A stretch of DNA of 11,727 bases. Origin: Actinomycetota bacterium. GTDB lineage: Bacteria; Actinomycetota; Actinomycetes; Actinomycetales; Microbacteriaceae. Positions within the stretch are counted from its first letter, which is position 1. The number at the start of each line of letters is the position of its first letter. The position numbers and the translations under genes are program-made. The DNA lies in NCBI GenBank assembly GCA_016870695.1, contig VGAV01000039.1, forward strand, positions 1 to 11,727. The letters run 5' to 3'. Of this stretch, positions 1 to 6,366 are shown piece by piece. The notes beneath the pieces were generated by a model, which was not told the origin of the DNA, made no database searches, and was given only the letters and a program-made list of their open reading frames with translations.

Positions 1-1652
1 GCGATGTCGTCGAGCGTCGCCTTGCCCTGCGTCGCGGCGATCAGCGACGCGGTCGTGCAGGCGATGCCGTTCTGCGTGAAGACGAGGTTGTAGTCCGCGT
101 CGACGGTGAGCTTCTCGGTCAGGTCGGCCCGCACCGCTTCGGCGATCTCCGCGCCGGTGTGCTCTCCGTGACGGAACGGGTACACCGTGTCGCGGTGGGT
201 CGTGGCCCAGTGCACGAGCTCGTAGGTGAGCTCGTCGTGGTTCTGCATCCCGTGCACGAGCTGCACCGGCTCGACGCCGGTCTCGAGGGCCGTGTTCAGC
301 GCGAGGCGCAGGAACTCGGTGTTCGCCGTCGCGAGCGCGTGGTGGTAGCCCGGTCGCGTGACGAAGTCGTACGACAGGTCCGCGCCGACGGCACCCGTGT
401 CGCGGATGTCCTCCATCGTCAGGTTCAGCTCCTGGAACGTGAAGCCGCCGACCTTGCGGACCATGCCCGCGATGATGTGGTTCGCCGCGTGCGAGAGCGG
501 GTGCCCCTCCGACCACGCCGGGAGTCCCTCCGCGCTCTTCTCCACGCCCAAGAAGCCGTTCGCGTCGAGGCGGAGCGCGCTCGTCCCGAGGTCGCCGAGG
601 GAGTGCAGGGCGTCCCCGATGACGAGTCGCATGCCCGCGAACGTGGGGTCGAGCCAGTTGATCGAGGGCTGGCCCTCCTTGAAGTAGTGCAGGTAGACCC
701 AGCGGCGCTCCACGCCGTCGACGCCGATGACGGGCGCGGTGGCGCTCCAGTTGGTCTCCTTCACGCCCGGCGTGTAGAAGATGACGCGCTGCAGCTCGCC
801 GATGATGTAGCCGCGGGCGCTGAGCTCGCGTTCGGTGCCGGCGTCGAGGTTAATCGAGTCGCGGCCGGCGGGCACCTCGGGCAGCAGGTCCCAGTCCTCC
901 CGCGGGATCTCGACCATGTGGTAGATGCCGGGGTAGTCCTTGAACGCCATCTCGGCGAGGCGGAAGTCCGCACCCTTGCCGGTGTGACCCGGGACGATGT
1001 CGTCGATGACGCTGCCGCCGTGCGCGTCGGCCACGTCGGCGACCCGGCGGAAGGCGTGCTCGTCACCGAAGTCCGGGTCGATCTGAGTGCTGATGCGGTC
1101 GAAGTGACCGTCGACGCTGGGGGTCTCCTGCCATCCGGTGATACCCCCGGCGCGTTTCACGGGACCGGTGTGGATGCCGTTGATCCCGACCCACTCGAAG
1201 GCCTCCCACAGCGCCTCGTCGCCGAGTGCGTCGAGGAAGGACTCCCCCGCTCGGGTGATCAGCGAGATGGGGTAGGCGGTGAACCACACGTCCGTCGACT
1301 CGATCGCCCGACGCGCATCGGGACGGGCGTAGGGGTTGCGCCACATCGACGGCTGCCCGGACAGCTGGCGGCTCAGCACGTCGGCGTCCTTCAGCATCGA
1401 CTGGCGGACGAGCCACTCGATGTAGGAGGGATTGGTGCCGTTCGCGCTGCGCGGGTCGCTGAGGAACCGGCGCAGGGTCCCGCCACGGAATTGGTCGCGC
1501 GGTCGGAGGCGACGCGGGCGGGCCGGGTATCGCTGCTCGTCGTAGCTGATCTCGACGACCGGGTCGGCCGGCTCGTCGATCTCCGTGCCGTCGTCCGCGA
1601 CGGGACGGGCGTCCTCGTCTGCGGTCACGGTCCGCTCGTCGGCATCGTCCAC
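1..1652 (-). CDS. GH13-family glycosidase, trehalose synthase-like (maltose alpha-D-glucosyltransferase type); 3' end outside window
   Basis: Seen: 550 codons are open from GTG at 1652 to the window edge. AGAGGAGG (1658-1665) lies 5 nt upstream and fixes the start. After about 60 acidic, low-complexity residues comes an alpha-amylase-clan barrel. Region I is DDIVPGH (D217-H223), region II is LRLDANGF with R361 and nucleophile D363, region III is FQELNL with acid/base E408, and region IV is QNHDEL with H472-D473. The catalytic Asp-Glu-Asp set is therefore intact. Known: GH13 enzymes of this type are usually annotated as trehalose synthase or maltose alpha-D-glucosyltransferase and interconvert maltose and trehalose in the cytoplasm. 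Inference: the barrel differs from classical TreS around regions I and III and resembles the divergent actinobacterial group (CAZy subfamily 33, from memory). The C-terminal beta domain is not visible. The fold and active site are secure; the exact substrate is not. A TAGCGT at about 20 bp upstream of the ribosome binding site could be a -10 box, but no -35 is evident. Confidence 0.82.
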   Translation of the reverse strand, partial: MDDADERTVTADEDARPVADDGTEIDEPADPVVEISYDEQRYPARPRRLRPRDQFRGGTLRRFLSDPRSANGTNPSYIEWLVRQSMLKDADVLSRQLSGQPSMWRNPYARPDARRAIESTDVWFTAYPISLITRAGESFLDALGDEALWEAFEWVGINGIHTGPVKRAGGITGWQETPSVDGHFDRISTQIDPDFGDEHAFRRVADVADAHGGSVIDDIVPGHTGKGADFRLAEMAFKDYPGIYHMVEIPREDWDLLPEVPAGRDSINLDAGTERELSARGYIIGELQRVIFYTPGVKETNWSATAPVIGVDGVERRWVYLHYFKEGQPSINWLDPTFAGMRLVIGDALHSLGDLGTSALRLDANGFLGVEKSAEGLPAWSEGHPLSHAANHIIAGMVRKVGGFTFQELNLTMEDIRDTGAVGADLSYDFVTRPGYHHALATANTEFLRLALNTALETGVEPVQLVHGMQNHDELTYELVHWATTHRDTVYPFRHGEHTGAEIAEAVRADLTEKLTVDADYNLVFTQNGIACTTASLIAATQGKATLDDI

Positions 1653-1799
1653 TCCGACCTCCTCTTGTCGTTCTTCGACGCTAGTCGGCCCCGACGAGTT
1701 GTCCGCGGGGGATTGACCTCGACGCGCCGGGACGCCAGTGGCATCCCGAGTCCGAAGACCCCGCGCGGCAGCCGGACGGGGCGGGTCCCGGATGCCTCG

Positions 1800-1818
1800 C
1801 CCGTCGCCGGCGGACGGG
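1800..1818 (-). terminator. Candidate terminator hairpin after the small membrane protein gene
   Basis: A 6-bp stem (CCCGTC/GACGGG) with a 7-nt loop starts about 15 nt downstream of the stop codon of the 57-residue ORF. There is no T-tract, which is common for hairpins in GC-rich actinobacteria, so this is only a candidate. The rest of 1653-1832 holds no other gene that I can support. Confidence 0.3.
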
Positions 1819-1832
1819 ATGACGGGGATGGG

Positions 1833-2006
1833 TCAGGCGATGAGCGAGAACGCGTCCGCCGCGGGCAGGGCGTCGGTGTGACCGCCCGTGAACTGCATGC
1901 CGCCGAGGAACATCGCCTGCAGCACGAGCGCGAAGACGAACGCGATGGAGAGGAAGAGCACGGCGACACCGGCCAGGGTGATCAGGAGGGGAAGTCGAGA
2001 AGCCAT
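1833..2006 (-). CDS. Small single-pass membrane protein, 57 aa, unknown function
   Basis: Seen: ATG at 2006-2004, TGA at 1835-1833, with GGAGG (2015-2019) 8 nt upstream. The protein begins MASRLPLL and has one long hydrophobic segment at about residues 6-29 (LITLAGVAVLFLSIAFVFAL), then LQAMFLGG and a short polar tail rich in Ala and Asp. The positive N terminus (Arg4) before the membrane segment and the mildly acidic C terminus suggest either an anchored microprotein with its tail outside, or an uncleaved signal-like peptide. No known family is recognised. It lies 120 bp downstream of rpsA, beyond a strong hairpin, so it probably has its own promoter or depends on read-through. Its good ribosome binding site, bounded hydrophobic helix and local codon use make it a real gene rather than noise. 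It is short enough to be missed by automatic gene calling. Confidence 0.7.
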   Translation of the reverse strand: MASRLPLLITLAGVAVLFLSIAFVFALVLQAMFLGGMQFTGGHTDALPAADAFSLIA

Positions 2007-2080
2007 GCCCCCATCCTCCCCGACGGGACGACGGATGCCAAAGCCTTGCGCCCCCGCCGGGCTGCCACCCGGGAAAGCCG

Positions 2081-2112
2081 AAGGCCGGCCCCTCCGAGGA
2101 GGGACCGGCCTT
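2081..2112 (-). terminator. rpsA terminator hairpin
   Basis: The arms AAGGCCGG (2081-2088) and CCGGCCTT (2105-2112) pair perfectly. An inner stem CCCTCC/GGAGGG (2090-2095 with 2098-2103) extends it after a C/A mismatch. The hairpin begins 14 nt beyond the rpsA stop codon in the direction of transcription. No long T-run follows, so it may act as a GC-rich intrinsic terminator or an RNA 3'-end stabiliser. Confidence 0.7.
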
Positions 2113-2126
2113 CAGGAAAGGGTGGT

Positions 2127-3581
2127 TCAGCGACCGGAGAGCTTCTCGCGAAGCGCCGCCAGCGACTCGTCGTCGGCGAGGGTGCCCTGGGCGGGCGACT
2201 CCGACGAGAAGGAACCGCCGAACGAGCCCGAGTCGGTCGGGTTCGCAGCCTCGGCCTCGAGGGCCTTGGTGACGGCGGCCTTGTGAGCCTCCCAGCGACC
2301 CTGGGCCGCGGCGTACTCCTGCTCCCACTGCTCGCGCTGAGCGTCGAAGCCCTCGAGCCAGGCACCCGACTCGGGGTCGAAGCCCTCGGGGTACTTGTAC
2401 TCGCCGCGCTCGTCGTACTCGGTGACCATGCCGTACAGCGCCGGGTCGAACTCGGTGCCGTTGGGGTCGACCGACTCGTTCGCCTGCTTGAGCGAGAGCG
2501 AGATGCGGCGACGCTCGAGGTCGATGTCGATGATCTTGACGAAGACCTCTTCGCCGACCGACACGACCTGCTCGGCGAGCTCGACGTGCTTGCCGGAGAG
2601 CTCCGAGATGTGCACGAGGCCCTCGATGCCGTCGGCCACGCGGACGAACGCACCGAACGGAACGAGCTTGGTGACCTTGCCCGGCGCGATCTGGCCGATC
2701 GCGTGGGTGCGGGCGAAGACCTGCCAGGGGTCCTCCTGCGTCGCCTTGAGCGAGAGCGACACGCGCTCGCGGTCGAGGTCGACCTCGAGGATCTCGACGG
2801 TGACCTCCTGGCCCACCTCGACGACCTCGGAGGCGTGCTCGATGTGCTTCCAGGACAGCTCGGAGACGTGCACGAGGCCGTCCACGCCGCCCAGGTCGAC
2901 GAACGCACCGAAGTTGACGATCGACGAGACCGTGCCCTTGCGGACCTGGCCCTTGTGCAGGTTGTTGAGGAACGTGGTGCGCGACTCGGACTGCGTCTGC
3001 TCGAGCAGGGCGCGGCGCGACAGGACGACGTTGTTGCGGTTCTTGTCGAGCTCGAGGATCTTGGCCTCGATCTCCTGGCCGAGGTACGGCGTCAGGTCGC
3101 GGACGCGGCGCAGCTCGATGAGCGAGGCCGGGAGGAAGCCGCGGAGGCCGATGTCGACGATGAGGCCACCCTTGACGACCTCGATCACGGAGCCGGTGAC
3201 GACACCGTCGTTCTCCTTGATCTTCTCCACGTCGCCCCAGGCGCGCTCGTACTGGGCGCGCTTCTTGGACAGGATGAGACGGCCTTCCTTGTCCTCCTTC
3301 TGGAGAACGAGGGCCTCGACGTGGTCGCCGACGTTGACAACCTCGTTGGGGTCGACGTCGTGCTTGATGGAGAGCTCGCGCGAGGGGATGACGCCCTCGG
3401 TCTTGTAGCCGACGTCGAGGAGGACCTCGTCGCGGTCGATCTTCACGACGGTGCCTTCGATGAGGTCGCCGTCGTTGAAGAACTTCAGGGTCTTCTCGAC
3501 CGCGGCCAGGAAGTCCTCAGCAGAGCCGATGTCGTTGATCGCGACCTGCTTGGTGGCCGGGGCGGTCGTTGCGGTAGTCAT
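2127..3581 (-). CDS. rpsA: 30S ribosomal protein S1
   Basis: S1 is an RNA-binding protein of the small ribosomal subunit that helps mRNA engage the ribosome. The 484 residues hold four S1 (OB-fold) domains: about 39-108 (GDLIEGTVVKIDRDEVLLDVG), 124-191, 210-279 (KGTVSSIVNFGAFVDLGGVDG) and 296-366 (GKVTKLVPFGAFVRVADGIEG). The last two are the canonical, most conserved type with FGAFV and LVHxSELS motifs. An acidic, Gln/Glu/Ala-rich tail of about 115 residues follows. Four domains plus a tail is the usual actinobacterial form; proteobacterial S1 has six. The start is ATG at 3581; the upstream Shine-Dalgarno is weak (TAGGACA about 10 nt away), which is not unusual for rpsA. A TAGTCT at 3783-3778 could be a -10 box giving a leader near 190 nt, but no convincing -35 was found. 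Unusually, coaE is not the next gene downstream as in many actinobacteria. Confidence 0.97.
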   Translation of the reverse strand: MTTATTAPATKQVAINDIGSAEDFLAAVEKTLKFFNDGDLIEGTVVKIDRDEVLLDVGYKTEGVIPSRELSIKHDVDPNEVVNVGDHVEALVLQKEDKEGRLILSKKRAQYERAWGDVEKIKENDGVVTGSVIEVVKGGLIVDIGLRGFLPASLIELRRVRDLTPYLGQEIEAKILELDKNRNNVVLSRRALLEQTQSESRTTFLNNLHKGQVRKGTVSSIVNFGAFVDLGGVDGLVHVSELSWKHIEHASEVVEVGQEVTVEILEVDLDRERVSLSLKATQEDPWQVFARTHAIGQIAPGKVTKLVPFGAFVRVADGIEGLVHISELSGKHVELAEQVVSVGEEVFVKIIDIDLERRRISLSLKQANESVDPNGTEFDPALYGMVTEYDERGEYKYPEGFDPESGAWLEGFDAQREQWEQEYAAAQGRWEAHKAAVTKALEAEAANPTDSGSFGGSFSSESPAQGTLADDESLAALREKLSGR

Positions 3582-3841
3582 GTAGTGGGTTGTCCTAGAG
3601 GGTTGTGGTGTCGGGCTCCGGCTCCCGCGGCGCGATCCGGAGGTGGATCACGCTGTCGGAGCAGCCTCCCGTCGAGAGGACGGACGGATGCCACGGCCGA
3701 AGCGAAGCGGATTGTGTCGTGCGATGCCACTCGGGGGGACCCCGGAAGTGCGGAACGGGCCACACGCGTGACACTCAAGACTACCAGAGTTCCCCGCTGT
3801 TCCCGGGGTCCGTCCGACCTCCGAATAACGGATGGATCACG

Positions 3842-3893
3842 GTTACGTCCAGGAATCGTCCAGGCTGAGCGGGCAGGGTATGTGACTTGTGTC
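3842..3893 (+). promoter_or_regulatory. LT1 upstream element shared with LT2 (phased direct repeat plus GACTTGTGTC)
   Basis: GTTACG (3842-3847) and GAATCG (3853-3858) are 11 bp apart, and the second runs into CGTCCAG (3857-3863). Exactly 20 bases later comes GACTTGTGTC (3884-3893). LT2 has the same layout without a gap: GTAACG, 5 bp, ATAACG running into CGTCCAG, 20 bp, GACTTGTGTC. Across the 22-bp repeat block 15 positions are identical, while the 20-bp spacer is near random. Just upstream, ATAACG (3825-3830) and ATCACG (3836-3841) form another 11-bp-phased pair. An OmpR-family regulator site is the likely reading. Whether GACTTGTGTC is a promoter core or a second protein site is not clear. 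Confidence 0.6.
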
Positions 3894-3938
3894 CGCGAAC
3901 AGCGGACTGACGGGCCTTCCCGAGGGCCTCGTCCCTCG
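3891..3938 (+). other. Two short hairpins in the LT1 5' leader
   Basis: The first hairpin is GTCCGC/GCGGAC (3891-3896 with 3902-3907, loop GAACA). The second is CGAGGG/CCCTCG (3921-3926 with 3933-3938, 6-nt loop) and ends 15 nt before the LT1 ATG. If transcription starts near or before 3884 they would be in the leader RNA. I could not match them to a known riboswitch, so this is only a structured leader. Confidence 0.35.
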
Positions 3939-3953
3939 ACCCGGAACTGGTTC

Positions 3954-4982
3954 ATGCGCTCCACTTCGACGCCCCCGTCCAACCGTCGTACCCGCCGTCT
4001 GGCCTCTCGCCGCTCCCGCCGTCGCCCCGTCCTCCTCGCGGGCGGACTTGTGGTCGGCGTGCTCGCCGCGGCCGCCCTGACCGGCACCGCCGCCTCCCCC
4101 TCCGTCGCGGCGACCACCCCCTCGCTGCTGACCGGCGCCTCCTTCCAGCTGGCCGCCTACACGACGCCCGTCGCCTCCGCCCCCGAGGTCGCCGAGGCGC
4201 GCTCCGCAGTGGCCGCCGCCGTCTCCTCGACGCAGGCCGCCGACACCGTCGAGGGCGACATCGCCGCCTCCGGCCTGGACATCGGCCAGCCCGTCACCAC
4301 CGTCGACACGGCCGCGCTGGAGCAGGCCGCCGAGCGCCTCGACGCCGCGGCCCAGCAGCTCCCCGCCACCTTCCTGCCCGAGATCACCGACTCGGTCACC
4401 GAGCTCTCGGCATCCGTCGACGCCCAGGTCTCGCAGCTGCGCGGCTCGCTCGACGGCGCCCTCGCCAAGAAGGCCGAGGAGGAGGCCGCCGCCGCCGAGA
4501 AGGCGCGCCTGGAGGCCGAGGCCGCCGCCGCGGCGAAGGCGAAGGCCGAGGAGGAGGCCGCCCAGGCCGAGGCCCAGGCCGCCGCCCGGACGACCACCAC
4601 CACGACGACGCGCTCCAGCGGGTCCACCGCCGCCCCCTCCGCCCCGCTCCCGGTGACCGGCAGCAGCGGCGACAACAGCCCGGCCGGCGCCCAGGCCTCC
4701 GCCCGCGGCATGCTCGGCAACTACGGCTGGGGCGAGGACCAGATGTCGTGCCTCGTGTCGCTGTGGAACAAGGAGTCCGGCTGGAACTACCAGGCCTACA
4801 ACTCGGGCAGCGGCGCCTTCGGCATCCCGCAGGCCCTCCCGGGCAGCAAGATGGCCTCCGCCGGTGCCGACTGGCAGACCAACGCGGCGACGCAGGTCGC
4901 CTGGGGCCTCGGCTACATCTCGGGCCGCTACGGCAGCCCGTGCAGCGCCTGGTCGCACTCCCAGTCGGTCGGCTGGTACTGA
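3954..4982 (+). CDS. Secreted lytic-transglycosylase-like protein (LT1), 342 aa
   Basis: Likely cell-wall peptidoglycan-cleaving enzyme acting outside the membrane. Seen: residues 1 to about 50 form a long signal peptide with a very Arg-rich start, SRRSRRRP just before the hydrophobic core, and possible cleavage after TAA or VAA. The Arg-rich start could allow Tat export. A variable region has Ala-rich helices, an Ala/Glu/Lys coiled coil lies at about 165-210, then a Thr/Ser/Pro linker. The C-terminal domain (about 257-342) contains KESGWNYQAYN with candidate catalytic Glu274, a GIPQ motif, and Cys266 and Cys330 that may pair. This is the goose-lysozyme/SLT-like domain of many small actinobacterial wall hydrolases. 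The ATG is chosen because the signal peptide follows it at once; the reading frame is open far upstream but that part is antisense to rpsA. There is no strong Shine-Dalgarno. It is a full-length paralogue of LT2 (9083-10048) and shares its upstream element. Confidence 0.87.
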   Translation: MRSTSTPPSNRRTRRLASRRSRRRPVLLAGGLVVGVLAAAALTGTAASPSVAATTPSLLTGASFQLAAYTTPVASAPEVAEARSAVAAAVSSTQAADTVEGDIAASGLDIGQPVTTVDTAALEQAAERLDAAAQQLPATFLPEITDSVTELSASVDAQVSQLRGSLDGALAKKAEEEAAAAEKARLEAEAAAAAKAKAEEEAAQAEAQAAARTTTTTTTRSSGSTAAPSAPLPVTGSSGDNSPAGAQASARGMLGNYGWGEDQMSCLVSLWNKESGWNYQAYNSGSGAFGIPQALPGSKMASAGADWQTNAATQVAWGLGYISGRYGSPCSAWSHSQSVGWY

Positions 4983-5000
4983 CCCGCACCCCGCACGACA

Positions 5001-5038
5001 CGCGCGCCGCTCCGGAGGACACTCCGGGGCGGCGCGCG
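5001..5038 (+). terminator. LT1 terminator, 16-bp stem
   Basis: Arms 5001-5016 and 5023-5038 pair over 16 positions (one G-T wobble) around a 6-nt loop (GGACAC), 18 nt after the LT1 stop. It lacks a T-tract. It separates LT1 from the next plus-strand gene, so the two are probably transcribed separately. Confidence 0.75.
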
Positions 5039-5120
5039 TCGTCGTCGGCGCAGCTGCGGCAGGGTGGGAGGACGTCCGCCGACCGGTGGGCGCGCTGACG
5101 TCCGAGCGCGAGGAGCAGGC

Positions 5121-6239
5121 GTGGACCTCCGATGGCTGGACGCCCCCGCGGCCGATGTCGCCGCCGCCCTCGCCGTCGCGGGCGAACGGCCGCGGCCGGC
5201 GTGGCGCCCGACCCGGCGCCAGGTGCTGCTGCACGTCAACAACGCCCTGGTGCTGTGGTTCGCCTCGATCGGGTTCCTGACCATCGGCATCCAGGTCGAC
5301 GGGGTCCAGGACGGCCGTGTGCTCCCGGCCGACGCGCTCGCGTTCACGGTGGTGTCGCTCGTGCTGGTGGTCTGGCTCGCCGGGACGTTCCTGCTGTGGC
5401 GCTGGGCGCGCCGACCGCTCGCGACGCGCGCGCGGCTGAGCCAGGGACGCCGCGATCTCACGGCGCTCGCCAACGGCTTCCGCCCGATGCCCAGCGACGG
5501 GGCGACGTTCTCGTCGCTCGTCACGGACAACCGCCTCGGGGTGCGCGAGTACCCGCGGTTCGCGTCCCGGGACATCGAGTTCGGCACCGTCCGCGCCCGC
5601 TCCCCCCGTGCCCGCGCCTGGCAGTATGCGAGCATCCGTCTGGCCGCGGCACTCCCCCACCTCGTGCTCGACGCACGCGCCAACGACGGCGGACGCGGAG
5701 GACTCCCGGCATCCATCGACCGCGGTCAGCGCCTGCGGCTCGAGGGGGACTTCGACCGGTCGTTCCTGACTTACGCGCCGGCGGGCTACGGGCCCGACGC
5801 GCTCTTCGTGCTCACCCCTGACGTCATGGCCGTCCTCGTCGACCACGCCGCGGACTTCGACCTGGAGATCCGCGACGACCGGGCGGTCTTCTTCCGCGCC
5901 GCCGACGCCGCGTACACCGCGCCGGAGGACTGGCGGCGCGTCGACGCCCTGCTCCGCCACGTGGCCCCGCGGCTCGTCGGGCAGTCGGAGCGGTACGTCG
6001 ACGAGCGGGTCGCGGGACAAGGGGCGCAGGAGCGCGTCGCGGCAACAGGGACCACCGCCTGGCGTCCCCCGCGGCCGCTCATCGGCCCCGACGGACGTCG
6101 CCTGGACGCCCGGACGCCGCAGACCGGGATCGGGCCGGTCGTCGAGCGACTGGCGTGGGTCGGCTTCCGTGCCGGGCTCTACCTCGTGCCGCTGCTGTTC
6201 GCCTTCGCCGGGTTCATGTCGATCGTCGACGGGCGGTAG
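5121..6239 (+). CDS. Three-TM protein of unknown function with DUF3137-like core, 372 aa
   Basis: Seen: GTG at 5121 with GAGGAG (5110-5115) 5 nt upstream; an in-frame GTG at 5064 lacks such a site. Two membrane segments lie at about 36-58 (LVLWFASIGFLTIGIQV) and 75-97 (VVSLVLVVWLAGTFLLW), and a third at the C terminus (LYLVPLLFAFAGFMSIV). Between them is a soluble domain of about 250 residues with the stretches LEGDFDRSFLTYAP and DALFVLTPDVMAVLVD. These recall the DUF3137 pattern (L-E-x-x-F-x-x-F-x-V-Y, then a LTP-F-M motif), from memory and without an alignment. The topology puts that domain on one side of the membrane, likely cytoplasmic because RRP and Arg-rich ends flank the helices. No catalytic motif is visible and no function can be given. 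It is preceded by the LT1 terminator and converges on the kinase gene; its TAG stop overlaps the first 33-bp repeat. Confidence 0.8.
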   Translation: MDLRWLDAPAADVAAALAVAGERPRPAWRPTRRQVLLHVNNALVLWFASIGFLTIGIQVDGVQDGRVLPADALAFTVVSLVLVVWLAGTFLLWRWARRPLATRARLSQGRRDLTALANGFRPMPSDGATFSSLVTDNRLGVREYPRFASRDIEFGTVRARSPRARAWQYASIRLAAALPHLVLDARANDGGRGGLPASIDRGQRLRLEGDFDRSFLTYAPAGYGPDALFVLTPDVMAVLVDHAADFDLEIRDDRAVFFRAADAAYTAPEDWRRVDALLRHVAPRLVGQSERYVDERVAGQGAQERVAATGTTAWRPPRPLIGPDGRRLDARTPQTGIGPVVERLAWVGFRAGLYLVPLLFAFAGFMSIVDGR

Positions 6240-6366
6240 CCCGCGGCGCGGACGTCTCCCGACCAGCGGGAGCCCGCGGCGACGCTGCCGTCTCCGGCGG
6301 CGGGAGCCCGCGGCGCAGGCTTCTCCCGACCAGCGAGAGCCCGCGGCGTCGCGCGGACCGTCTCAG
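6238..6366. repeat. 33-34 bp tandem repeats at a convergent gene junction, 3 full units plus a partial one
   Basis: The 11-mer AGCCCGCGGCG begins at 6238, 6271, 6305 and 6338 (spacing 33, 34, 33). Units 1 and 3 differ at about 4 of 33 positions; unit 2 is more diverged. Each unit carries a hairpin: CTCCCG-ACCAG-CGGGAG in unit 1 (6256-6272), a variant in unit 2, and a one-mismatch version in unit 3. The array spans from the stop codon of the plus-strand membrane protein gene to that of the minus-strand kinase gene. It probably serves as a two-way terminator. Confidence 0.7.

Larger units (their letters stand above)
3582..3953. other. Divergent intergenic region between rpsA and LT1
   Basis: This 372-bp stretch has no gene that I can support. 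The left half is the rpsA leader on the minus strand: weak TAGGACA Shine-Dalgarno next to the start, possible TAGTCT -10 at 3783-3778, and one GGATGCC word at 3686. The right half carries the LT1 control region: 6-bp repeats between 3825 and 3858, a conserved GACTTGTGTC at 3884-3893, and two hairpins in the LT1 leader. Open frames across it are antisense or read-through frames of the neighbours. Confidence 0.6.

Noticed and set aside
159..3953. Very long open frame on the plus strand across the GH13 and rpsA genes, running on into LT1
   Set aside because: It is antisense to two well supported genes. Its product is almost only Arg, Leu, Val, Asp and Glu without domains, the usual artefact of GC-rich codon bias. 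Only the part from 3954 (LT1) is real.
3841..3953. c-di-AMP (ydaO-type) riboswitch, which often precedes actinobacterial wall hydrolase genes
   Set aside because: I could not find the conserved cores of that riboswitch; there are only two simple hairpins. A covariance-model search would settle it.
5064..5120. Upstream GTG start for the three-TM protein
   Set aside because: No Shine-Dalgarno, and the added residues are Gly/Arg-rich. GTG 5121 has GAGGAG at the right distance.
3843..6020. Long minus-strand open frame of 725 codons
   Set aside because: Antisense to LT1 and the three-TM protein gene, with poly-Gly and Arg-rich low-complexity product and no ribosome binding site that stands out.
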